From contig CAZDLW010000105.1 of NCBI GenBank assembly GCA_964505975.1, positions 1 through 16,982 on the forward strand: a DNA stretch of 16,982 bases, given 5' to 3'. This DNA comes from Gp6-AA40 sp964505975. Lineage in GTDB: Bacteria > Acidobacteriota > Vicinamibacteria > Vicinamibacterales > UBA2999. This document shows, in pieces, positions 1 through 7,571 of this stretch. The position numbers and the translations under genes are program-made. The notes beneath the pieces were generated by a model. It saw only the letters and a list, made by a program, of their open reading frames with translations, did no database searches and was not told the DNA's origin. Position 1 is the first letter of the stretch. Each line of letters starts with the position of its first letter.

Positions 1-89
1 TGGACGGCGAAGTTCGTGATCTCGATCCCCGCGTCGTGGTGCGGCCACGCCTAACGCGCTCTGGCCGGGCGACCGAGTGGTGACGGCCC

Positions 90-95
90 TACAAT
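90..95 (+). promoter_or_regulatory. Possible -10 box of the broken nucleotidyltransferase gene
   Basis: TACAAT matches the -10 consensus at five of six positions and ends 6 nt before the GTG start at 102. Transcription would begin at or next to the start codon, giving a leaderless message. There is no Shine-Dalgarno sequence in the gap. I see no convincing -35 box 16-19 nt upstream, so this rests on the -10 box and its spacing alone. Confidence 0.35.
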
Positions 96-101
96 GTCTC
101 T

Positions 102-780
102 GTGCAGCGCGGCAGCGTCCAGACCCTGTTCCGTGCGCTCCATGAGAGGGGCGTCCGCTACCTCGTCGCCGGCGGCCTGGCCGTCGTCGCCCACGGCTAC
201 GTCCGGTTCACCGCCGACGTGGACCTCGTGCTCGCGCCTGAGGCAGACAACCTCCGTGCGGCTCTCGACGTGCTGCGTACGCTCGACTATCGCCCGCGCC
301 CTCCTGTGGACCTCGATGACTTCCTCGATCCGGAGATGCGTGCATCCTGGGTGCGCGAGAAGGGCATGATGGTGTTCTCGCTCTACAGCCCCCGCGACGG
401 AGCTCTACATCTTCGTTGAGACTCCGTTCGACTTCCCCACGGCGTATGCAAAACGCGAGATCCAGGAGATTGAGGCGGGAATCCCGGTCACGTTCGTCGG
501 GCTGGACGACCTGCTCGAGATGAAGCGCCGCGCTGGACGGGCGCAGGACGTGCTGGACATCGATCACCTGAGCCGGATCGGAAGGGATTCCAATGTCCGG
601 GATTCCTTCTGCAACCCTGAGGCCCAAGGCCTGCGGGCCTATCCCTCACAGGCTCTCAGCCAACCGCCGCGCCAGCGTCAACCCCGTCAGCACGGGATTC
701 ACCGAAAATACTGCGCTGTGGCAGCCGGCCAGCCATGGAGGTCGCCGGGCGTGAGCCGCGGGCACCAACCACACCAGTAG
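102..780 (+). pseudogene. Frameshifted AbiEii/DUF6036-like nucleotidyltransferase
   Basis: The first frame (102-419, GTG start) gives a typical MNT/DUF6036-type nucleotidyltransferase N-terminus. It has GG at residues 24-25, then HG, R, T and DVDL at 39-42, the usual double-carboxylate site. Near base 399 one extra base shifts the gene. The downstream frame then continues with the expected segment ELYIFVETPFDF and a C-terminal LLEMKRRAGRAQDVLDIDHL stretch. In that segment a Tyr sits where the family usually has a third metal-binding Asp (DIFVE). Recognisable homology ends near base 590, and the open frame then runs to 780 over unrelated, antisense GMC sequence. Such proteins can be toxins of nucleotidyltransferase-type toxin-antitoxin pairs, but no partner is visible. 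The broken state is seen directly; the family call is by motif. Confidence 0.7.
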
Positions 781-1041
781 ATCGACTTGCCGCCGGTGCA
801 ATACGCGAGGTCCGGGAACTCCACGTTGCCGCGCCACGGCATGCCCCAGACGAGCTCGCGCGCCACGCCGGGGTCGGCCGCCGGCGCGATCGGCGCCGGG
901 ACGTTCAGGCCGATGTGCGCGAGGTTCTGCTCGCGCTCCGACACGAGGAATCGCCCGGCATCGAATAGCAGCACGTGCGCGCCGGGATTCCGGCGGAACA
1001 GCTTCGTCGCGCCCATCCGAATCACCGCCAGCCAGATTCAC
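646..1041 (-). pseudogene. GMC oxidoreductase remnant with large internal deletion
   Basis: Reading down from about 1040, the protein GATKLFRRNPGAHVLLFDAG ... FLVSEREQNLAHIGLNVP ... GVARELVWGMPWRGNVEFPDL ... GGKSIYWCGWCPRLTP is a typical GMC-family FAD oxidoreductase segment. The Rossmann GxGxxG start is missing. After WPAATAQYF, near base 705, the frame changes and the text becomes FSVNPVLTGLTLARRLAESL followed by a stop at 646. That resembles the extreme C-terminus of GMC enzymes (the NPTLTIMAL region). Several hundred residues from the middle of a roughly 500-residue enzyme are therefore gone and the two ends are joined out of frame. It lies antisense to the tail of the broken nucleotidyltransferase. 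The gene cannot encode a working enzyme. The N-terminal part is secure; the C-terminal match rests on about 20 residues. Confidence 0.7.
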
Positions 1042-1079
1042 GTGCGCAGCGTCCGAGTCCCTGACGCTGCGGGCGCACG
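1041..1079 (-). terminator. Hairpin after the broken phosphotransferase gene
   Basis: An inner 8-bp stem (GCAGCGTC at 1046-1053 with GACGCTGC at 1063-1070) encloses a 9-nt loop. It is extended by an outer stem (CGTGC at 1041-1045 with GCACG at 1075-1079) across a small bulge. It begins 13 nt downstream of the minus-strand stop at 1092 and so sits where a terminator is expected. No T-run follows, so intrinsic termination is uncertain. Confidence 0.4.
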
Positions 1080-1091
1080 CGCGTCGCCGAC

Positions 1092-1658
1092 TCAGTCGCC
1101 GACGATCCGGACCGTGCCCGCATCGCCGTCCACCTCGATCATCTGGCCGTCGAGGATCACGGCTGTACCGCCCCGGTACCCACGACGGCCGGGATGCGAT
1201 ACTCCCGTGCGACGACCGCGCAGTGGCACAGGATGCCTCCCGCGTCGGTCACAATCCCTCCGGCCGTGGCGAAGAGGGGAGTCCATGGCGGCGCCGTGGT
1301 CTCGGTCACCGGATGTCTCCTTCCTGGAGTCTGCCGGCCTCTTCGAGCGACCGGATCACGCGGGCGCGTCCGCGTACGCGGCCCGGCGATCCCGCGTGTC
1401 CTCTGAGGACGCCTGGAACATCGGACGCGGGCGGGGGGCCCCGAAGAACTTCGTCAGGAAGCGGCCGATTATGTCGTCGGGTGGTGGTCCGTAGTCGGTG
1501 CCGAGTGCGGGCGGCGGGTTGAGCCGGCGGCAGCGGTCGAGGTCTGCCTTGCGTCCCGCGACGAGCGAACGATGGGAGACGCCATGGCAGATCAGGTCAT
1601 CGGCCGCGAGCGCCTCCTCCGTCGTGAGGAAGAAGACGTCATCGACCTCGTCGACCAC
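1092..1658 (-). pseudogene. C-terminal remnant of a PEP-utilising phosphotransferase
   Basis: Four frame segments, read in order on the minus strand, rebuild the end of a PEP-utilising enzyme (PEP synthase or rifampicin-phosphotransferase type). The first (1658 to about 1425) contains DDVFFLTTEEALA and LNPPPALGTDYGPPPDD. The second (about 1425-1308) reads GSPGRVRGRARVIRSLEEAG and LQEGDI. The third (about 1308-1158) has VTETTAPPWTPLFATAGGIV, then GGILCHCAVVARE with the swivelling-domain phospho-acceptor His, then IPAVVGTGA. The fourth (to 1092) reads TAVILDGQMIEVDGDAGTVR. Single-base indels near 1425, 1308 and 1158 explain the breaks. The ATP-grasp and PEP-binding parts upstream of 1658 are absent, so about 190 residues of an enzyme that normally exceeds 750 remain. 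The phospho-acceptor His survives, but the product cannot be made. Confidence 0.8.
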
Positions 1659-1955
1659 GCCGTGACGATAAGAACGACGAACGCCCTATTCGCCTCTAGG
1701 CTCCGGCTGCGAAGGTTAATCGATCACCCCTTATACGACGTCGTTCCCCCCGGGCACGGCGCAGACGAGGCGGCCTCTTGCGACGGTGCGGTTCACAGCC
1801 CGGCTCGGGGGTGCACAGCGCAGATGATCGGTGTGTTCTTTCCGCCTATCACGGGCGCCGGTCGCGCGACAGTCGTTGCGCGGTGATCGTCACGCGCAGG
1901 CGACACGCCTCCCGTGGCGATTCACGAGCCGCAGGAAGGACGAGCCACGCGCCTA

Positions 1956-3286
1956 TCAGGCGATCTCGAGCAGCGGGTCGTCGTCCGGAGGGAAGGAGCC
2001 GACCACACGCGGGGGCGCACGTGGCGGCTGCGGCCGAGGCACCTCCATCGGTAGCCCACGATGCGTCAGGATCCGTCGAACTACCGCCGGGCCTTCGATG
2101 AGGGCAAGGAGCTTGAACCGCCCGCCGCACCGAGGGCACGCCAGCATGTCGAAGCCAAAGCTCCGCCGCGTCAATTGCGCCCACAGGTAGTTCGAGGCCC
2201 GCGGCGGGAGCCGGCGGGGACGCCGGTGACGACCGGCCTGGTGACACTGCGTCCACCGTCGGCAGCTGCGGGTCACCCGCCGGGGCCGACAGGCGCGACC
2301 GCCACGCGGCATGCGCAGACAGCACGCCGTAATACAGGACCAGATTGATCCGCGGGCGCGGGGTGAGCGACGCCAGTCGCTCCAGTAGCTTCAGCGGGTG
2401 AAATCGGAGGTGCGTCGTGCCATCCGACCAGCGGTGGCGTAGCGCCAGCAGTACCACCGGCGGTCCTGTGGATCCGGTCGTGGGCGATCGGGGGCCGCAG
2501 CGCATAGCGGCACACGCGCTCCAGCCGCGCCCGATCGCCCCCGGGCACGACGACAGCTGCGTCGAGATCGAACCCGTCACCGGCGGCGTGACACGGTCCG
2601 CGCCGCGCAGGCCACGGCTCCGCCTCGGTCCACGTGCCACACCGCCGGACCTGGGTCCCGGGCCGGGGCCCTGTTGCCGTGCGACCCTCGATGGAGGCCG
2701 CCGTGAGCCCGGCCAACACCGGCGCCTCCGCTGCGAAGGGATCTGGCTCACCCTGATTGGCCGTCACGCGTCGCCGCTCCAGGAGCCGGTGCACGCGCCG
2801 CGCAACAGTCGCGAGCACGTGGTGCATGTCGTCCTCACTCGGCGGCCGCGCCGGATGAAACTGCAGTCGCCCCGTCCTCTCGTCCGCGAACACCCCGTCG
2901 AGGACGAGAGCATGCGTGTGCACGTTCGTGTTGAGCGCCGCCCCAAACCGCTGAATGATCGCGACCGCCCCGCTCCGACCGTCCGGAATCCCGGCGGCCC
3001 GCGCCCGACGCCGGAGGAACCCGAACACCGCGGGAACCAGCCGATCCAGCCGACAGCCTTCACACTGGAACCGGGCGAAGCCACCGGCGAGCCACCCACA
3101 CGAGAGGAAGCCACGAAACTTCTCGTCGATGAATCGCGGCAGCCCCGCGCCCTCCCCCCAGGAGCCCGCCGATGCGCGGAACGTTTCGTTGTGATCGCGC
3201 ACGACCTGATAAAGGACGCTGTCGGCCGCTCGGCGCGGCTCGTAGATGCGGGAGGGAGTCACAGCCGCGCAGGAGGCGCGGATCAT
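1956..3286 (-). mobile_element. Degenerate IS91-family transposase
   Basis: The start (IYEPRRAADSVLYQVVRDH, ending LPRFIDEKFRGFL) and the core (IIQRFGAALNTNVHTHALVL followed by DGVF) match IS91/IS801-type HUH transposases. HTH in NVHTHALVLDG occupies the HUH position, where relatives usually have HFH. Near 3030 the text jumps from CEGCRLDRLVP straight to AVFGFLRRRARA. About 70 residues are lost, including the usual CKGRGFCPSCGGRRM zinc cluster. A frameshift near 2460 moves to VLLALRHRWSDGTTHLRFHP and LTPRPRINLVLYYGVL. A second near 2205 moves to NYLWAQLTRRSFGFDMLACP followed by RCGG. The stop is at 1956. The element is dead. Family members transpose as single strands by rolling circle and lack terminal inverted repeats, so I cannot set the outer boundaries and give only the coding remnant. 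Confidence 0.85.
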
Positions 3287-3561
3287 GCCACGTCATGAGG
3301 GTCTCGGTTTGTTCGGAATCGCACGCACCGGCGGCCCACCGCTGCGGAATCCGTGTGCGACGGCAATGTCCATGTACGCAGAAACTTCACTACGTCCGCA
3401 CGTGTGGTTCCAGCTCGGTGTCCCGCGGGGCGTGTCGCCGGCGCGATGACGTGACGTGGCTCCATGGACAGCGGGGTGAGATCGATGCGATCGATCAACG
3501 CGGTGCAATCGGTACTCGACGCAGCCGTCCCCAGGCGACAGGTGCGGCAAGAGCCCCACTG

Positions 3562-3888
3562 TCACTTTAATCGCGAGAACGTCCACTCGCTGCGCGAGAT
3601 GTGAAACGCTGCCGCCAATACCATCACGAGCACCAGGCCAGCGGTGGCGAGGGGCATCAGGATCGGCTTGATACGCATGACCGCAGGTAGGAGCAGACCC
3701 ACAGCGCCAGCAAGCTCGGACACGCCGATGAACCGAACCAGCGCTGGCGGTAGCGCGCCGGGCCACGGGGGCGGCCATCGGCCGAGCCACAGGTGGCCCT
3801 CGGTCCGTGCCCGAGGTCGCATAATCCGGAATCCGTTCACCTCCGTTGAATCCTCCACGGGCGAAGCGGTCACCAAAACCTCGTTCAT
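3562..3888 (-). pseudogene. DoxX-like membrane protein fragment
   Basis: The open frame gives 108 residues from an ATG at 3888. Residues 41-98 (PWPGALPPALVRFIGVSEL, then AGAVGLLLP, RIKPILMPLATAGLVL and VMVLAAAFHISR) look like the middle of a DoxX-family membrane protein, with two hydrophobic helices at about 51-70 and 78-96. Residues 1-40 are hydrophilic and do not resemble the first helix expected in DoxX proteins. The last helix is also missing: the text ends EWTFSRLK then stop. About half of a normal 120-140 residue protein remains, so I read it as a fragment. It may still be a short expressed membrane peptide. The weak AGGCGG before the ATG is only 2-3 nt away. Confidence 0.6.
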
Positions 3889-4166
3889 ACCGCCTATCGT
3901 CCTGCGCGCATCGCTCAAGTGCGAAGGGCCTGACGTAGTGTCCTGTCCCGCGTAAAACTTGCCGATGCGCCGGGCGGGGCATCCCGGCTGGCGGCGTTGC
4001 TCCTCCCTTACATATGCCCAATATGCTCGGTCGTCGCGCCTTGTCGGCCGGGCGCATTGGCGCCCTCGGTGCACCAGCCATTTCGTGGACACACCTCTAG
4101 AATCGGCGCTGGCGGGATGGGTGTATTGCTTCGGGGCGCCCGGTGCCGCCTCGAACCTCCGTCGAC
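3889..4166. other. Gene-free spacer between decay zone and exported-protein operon
   Basis: I see no coding sequence with family-like content, no RNA gene and no repeat on either strand here. The open frames that cross it have arginine- and proline-rich text typical of noncoding GC-rich DNA. The next element is the hairpin at 4167-4217. Confidence 0.5.
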
Positions 4167-4217
4167 GCGCCTGGCGAGCCGCTGACCCGATAGCCTTCCG
4201 GCGGCTTGCCATGCGCT
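4167..4217 (-). terminator. Strong hairpin ending the exported-protein operon
   Basis: An 11-bp stem (TGGCGAGCCGC at 4172-4182 with GCGGCTTGCCA at 4201-4211, one G-T wobble) and an outer GCGC/GCGC pair surround an 18-nt loop. It starts 7 nt after the stop at 4225, the usual terminator position. No clear U-tract follows on the minus strand, so it could act as an mRNA 3'-end stabiliser instead. Confidence 0.5.
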
Positions 4218-4224
4218 GTGAAAA

Positions 4225-5862
4225 CTACCGCCGCACCAGCGTTACCTCCAGCGCCCGGGCCTCTCCTTCCCGCAGCGAGAAGCTGACCGTCCGCGGGCGC
4301 AGGCGGTCCAGCAGCCCGGGATCCTCCGCTTCACCGTCTTCGAGATAGTCGACTGCCGCAGCAAGGTATCGATCGAGCGGCGGGAGCCCGCGAATGCGGA
4401 AGCGACCCTGCTCGTCCACCCGCACCGCGCGAACGTAGCGCGACGGATACGCCCACTTCTCCGCATCGTCCGGAAACACGATGACACTGGTGGACCGGGA
4501 TGCGGACCGGGAAGACAGGACGCCGCTCACATCGGTGAGTCGGTCGGTGAGCACGATTCGGGCACTCGCATTCTGCCGGTGCCTCAGATCAATCGCTGTG
4601 TCCGTCACGTCGGCATCGTCGACGATGATGGCCTTGACGGCCCAACCGTCCGGTAGTCCGTCGACCTGCAGGAAGAAGGGCGTGCTCAACCCTGCGATGC
4701 GGAAGCTTGCACCGCCGCGGGAGTGCATCGAGCCGCCCCCGGCGCGCACAGGGCGCGTGCTCACGCCAAGCCCCACTGGCAGCGGCTGCACGACTCCGGC
4801 GTCGCGCACGAACGTACCCACCATCGATCCACCGGGGCTGACCACCAGTGTGATGCCCGTCACGTCCTCGCTGCCGACGACGAGAGGAAGAGATGCCGTC
4901 TCCATGAGGCCGTTGCCAGCGTTGTAGGCCGCGTTGAGCGAGTACGGACCCGGCGGTACGTCGCGGAGCGTGAACCGGCCATCCTCGAATGCGTCGCCGG
5001 CAATCGTGAGCGGAACGTGGCCAGCCGCTGCGTTCACGTAGCCGAGCCCCACTGCGTCCGACACGAGGTTCACCATGGCCGCGACGGGTGCGCCAGAGGA
5101 TCCCAGCACGACGCCCGCTACCCTCGCCGCGCGCATGGGCACGAGCGGAATGTCGGCGGCGGCCTCGCCGCCTGCCCCAAGGGAGATGCGCTGAGCGAGC
5201 GTGAAATCCACCGTACCCGGGTAGTAGATGGGCACGCCACGCCCGGGGATGGGGCCACTGGGCATAGCAGCTGTGGCAGCGACGTAGTAGTCGCCCGGCG
5301 CAAGCCCGTACACGCGGTAGGCACCAAGATCGTCTGTCGTGTCGCTCACGCCGGCCGGTTGCAGCTGGCGGCGCCCCTGTACCATTCGCGCCCGGAGCAC
5401 CTGCACGCGAACTCCGGTGGCCGGCTCGCCGCGCTCGTCGTAGACGAGTCCTGTAATCGCCCCGCTCCTCGTCAACGCGAGGTTGGCGGTGAACCGCTGC
5501 CCTTCTGCGAGGCCAATCGGCACGGATGCGTCGAATGGCACGCGCTGCCCGAACTGCAACGACACGAAACCGGCCTTGGACGCCGTCAAGCGGTATTGCG
5601 CGGCGGGCAGATTCCGCAACTCGAAATACCCGTCGCCATCGGTCGTCACCAGCCGGTTCACCCCGTTCTCGCTCATGGCGCGTACTTCCGCGCCGCGGAC
5701 GGGCGTGCCGGTGTCCACCATCGTGACGCGGCCACGAATGACAGCCGTGAGCGGATCAATCCTGGGCCGGCCCGCCGGGTCGCGCGCATCTGGCCGCTGC
5801 GCGCTCAACGGGATCGACACCATGGTCCCGGCCAGCAGCAGGATGACGACATGGCGAATCAT
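4225..5862 (-). CDS. Secreted carboxypeptidase-regulatory-like protein, paralogue B
   Basis: This 545-residue protein begins with a clear signal peptide (MIRHVVILLLAGTMVSIPLSA, cleavage near residue 21). Its beta-sandwich repeats are of the carboxypeptidase-regulatory-like/CnaB type. Repeat one spans about 42-130 (IRGRVTMVDTGTPVRGAEVR, then DGDGYFELRNLP). Repeat two spans about 135-200 (ITGLVYDERGEPATGVRVQV, then YRVYGLAPGDYYVAA). More follow, with a last unit at about 460-545 (FPDDAEKWAYPSRYVRAVR, then VDYLEDGEAEDP). No enzyme motif is seen, so a binding or structural envelope role is inferred. The ATG at 5862 is chosen because AAGGAG lies 7 nt upstream; the open frame extends further up but overlaps the previous gene. 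The gap to that gene is only 19 nt, and the two proteins are similar throughout, so they look like a tandem duplication. Confidence 0.85.
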   Translation of the reverse strand: MIRHVVILLLAGTMVSIPLSAQRPDARDPAGRPRIDPLTAVIRGRVTMVDTGTPVRGAEVRAMSENGVNRLVTTDGDGYFELRNLPAAQYRLTASKAGFVSLQFGQRVPFDASVPIGLAEGQRFTANLALTRSGAITGLVYDERGEPATGVRVQVLRARMVQGRRQLQPAGVSDTTDDLGAYRVYGLAPGDYYVAATAAMPSGPIPGRGVPIYYPGTVDFTLAQRISLGAGGEAAADIPLVPMRAARVAGVVLGSSGAPVAAMVNLVSDAVGLGYVNAAAGHVPLTIAGDAFEDGRFTLRDVPPGPYSLNAAYNAGNGLMETASLPLVVGSEDVTGITLVVSPGGSMVGTFVRDAGVVQPLPVGLGVSTRPVRAGGGSMHSRGGASFRIAGLSTPFFLQVDGLPDGWAVKAIIVDDADVTDTAIDLRHRQNASARIVLTDRLTDVSGVLSSRSASRSTSVIVFPDDAEKWAYPSRYVRAVRVDEQGRFRIRGLPPLDRYLAAAVDYLEDGEAEDPGLLDRLRPRTVSFSLREGEARALEVTLVRR

Positions 5863-5881
5863 GGAACGTCTCCTTGGCTCA

Positions 5882-7531
5882 TCAACGCACGAGGAGCGGC
5901 AGATCGAGGGCCCTCCCCTCCTGCTCCGCGAACGAGAAGCCCATCGAGAACGGTCGCACTCGCGCCAGAAAGTCCGGATCGTCTCCCTCTCCCTCCTCGA
6001 GATAGTCCACGGCGACGGCTCGATACTGCTCGCCACGCGGAAGACCCAGAATGCGATACCGGCCCTGGGCGTCTGCGCGTACGGTGCGAACGTAGCGCGA
6101 CGGGTAGACCCACTTCGACGAGTCCTCGGGAAACACGACAACGCTGACGTCTCCAGGAGAGCCGAGCGAATCAATCGCGCCACTGACCTCGGTGACGCGA
6201 TCCGAGAGTTCCACTCGGGCCGTGGCATCCTGGCCCGACGATACGGCAATTGGTTCGTCGGTCGCGTCGATGCCGTTGACGACAATACGATGAACGGTCC
6301 ACCCGTCGGGCACGCCGTCGATCGAGAAAGACAGCGGGCCGCTCACATCGGTGATCTCGAACCTGCTCTCCGACGTGGTACCTCTCACCACGCGGCCATC
6401 GGACCGCGCGCTGCGTGCCGCAATCCCGAGTCCTCTCGGCAGGGGGCGCGTCACGCCATCGGCGGGCACGAAGGATCCGCGCACGGTCGCGCCACGTGCG
6501 GTGACGAGCGTGACGCCGGCAACCGGCTCGTGTCCGACGGTCACCGGGATCTCCGCCGTCTCTGCGCTTCCGCTCCCACGAAGCGTCGCGGTGAGAACGT
6601 AGTGGCCGGGCGCGACGTCTGGAAGCGTAAACGTCCCATCCGGGCGCGTTGCCCCTCCAGCACCGTGTGGAGCCCCCAACTCGGCGGCTTCGGACGAGAG
6701 CGAGAGGAACGCATCGGCGGCCGTCCCCGCCGACGTGAACACCGTCCCCTCGATGCTCACGGCGCGAACGGGAAGCAGTTGAAAGTCCGCGTGCGCCTCC
6801 GTTCCGTATCCAATCGGCACGCGCTGCGCTTCGGCGAGGTTTCCGGTCCCGGGATGATACGTGGGCGCGTACGTGGTCTCGATGACGGAGCCGGCCGGCG
6901 CCACGCGCATGCTGGCGGCCACGTAGTAGTCGCCCGGCGGCAAACCATATACGCGAAAGGCGCCCGTGTCGTCCGTGTAGTCGCCGCTGCCGATACTCTG
7001 CAGTCGCCGACGACCCTGGACCGTGCGCGTCCGATACACGTTCACCCGCACGGCCGCCACCGGTTCACTGAACTCGTCGTAGATGCGGCCGGCGATGACG
7101 CCGCCGCGCCACAGTGGAATCTCGACTGCCGCGCGCCGGCCGGCTGCCAGTGCGATCGGGGGTGGCGTCTCGAAGGGCCGCCGTTGTCCGGCCTGCCAGG
7201 CGATGAAACCACCCTTCGACGCGGTCACTCGCCATGCACCGGACGGCAGATCCCGCAAGTCGAAGCGACCATTCTCGTCGGTCACGGTATCCCGGACGCC
7301 GTAGTCGCCCCGCGCGCGAATGTCCGCGCCCCGTACAGGCTCGCCCGTCTCTGCCACGAACACGCGGCCAGCGATAGACGCCGTGCCCGTCGGCCCGACG
7401 ACGACCGGCCCCAACGGCACCGAGCTGCTGGTGGTCTGAACAGCGGAGAACCCGTCGATGGAGCGCGCGCGTTCGGCAAACAGCGCGATGCTGCCAATCA
7501 CGGCCACGACCAGTGCTGCCCTGCGTGCCAT
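5882..7531 (-). CDS. Secreted carboxypeptidase-regulatory-like protein, paralogue A
   Basis: This 549-residue protein has an N-terminal hydrophobic segment (ALVVAVIGSIALFA, residues 6-19) consistent with a signal peptide, then a Ser/Thr/Pro-rich stretch to about residue 50. CnaB-type repeats follow: about 53-140 (IAGRVFVAETGEPVRGADIR, then DENGRFDLRDLP), 146-215 (IAGRIYDEFSEPVAAVRVNV, then FRVYGLPPGDYYVAA), further units, and a conserved terminal unit from about 464 (VFPEDSSKWVYPSRYVRTVR, then VDYLEEGEGDDP). The PPGDYYVAA and AVDYLE...DP signatures recur in the downstream paralogue. GAGGGC about 7-8 nt before the ATG is an acceptable ribosome site. It sits 40 nt after the stop of the small exported protein and 19 nt before paralogue B, so all three are probably co-transcribed. 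Its function is unknown. Similar domains occur in carbohydrate-binding and TonB-receptor-associated proteins. Confidence 0.85.
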   Translation of the reverse strand: MARRAALVVAVIGSIALFAERARSIDGFSAVQTTSSSVPLGPVVVGPTGTASIAGRVFVAETGEPVRGADIRARGDYGVRDTVTDENGRFDLRDLPSGAWRVTASKGGFIAWQAGQRRPFETPPPIALAAGRRAAVEIPLWRGGVIAGRIYDEFSEPVAAVRVNVYRTRTVQGRRRLQSIGSGDYTDDTGAFRVYGLPPGDYYVAASMRVAPAGSVIETTYAPTYHPGTGNLAEAQRVPIGYGTEAHADFQLLPVRAVSIEGTVFTSAGTAADAFLSLSSEAAELGAPHGAGGATRPDGTFTLPDVAPGHYVLTATLRGSGSAETAEIPVTVGHEPVAGVTLVTARGATVRGSFVPADGVTRPLPRGLGIAARSARSDGRVVRGTTSESRFEITDVSGPLSFSIDGVPDGWTVHRIVVNGIDATDEPIAVSSGQDATARVELSDRVTEVSGAIDSLGSPGDVSVVVFPEDSSKWVYPSRYVRTVRADAQGRYRILGLPRGEQYRAVAVDYLEEGEGDDPDFLARVRPFSMGFSFAEQEGRALDLPLLVR

Positions 7532-7571
7532 GGTGAGCGCCCTCGTCGATTGCGCGGTTCTTGGTGCCTAC

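Noticed and set aside
1..54. Possible C-terminal tail of an upstream gene in frame 1 (17 codons, then TAA)
   Set aside because: All 17 codons end in G or C, which is suggestive, but the stretch is too short to recognise, and another frame also stays open to 81.
1666..1955. Possible further phosphotransferase or IS sequence between the two remnants
   Set aside because: No recognisable protein text on either strand and no repeat found; it is simply the junction between two broken genes.
3289..3561. Possible IS91 end or associated gene beside the transposase remnant
   Set aside because: I see no family text in any frame and no clear origin or terminus motif. IS91 ends lack inverted repeats, so they cannot be placed by eye.
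5863..6285. N-terminal extension of paralogue B to an upstream start
   Set aside because: The extension overlaps paralogue A in another frame and would bury the signal peptide. A good ribosome site supports the ATG at 5862.
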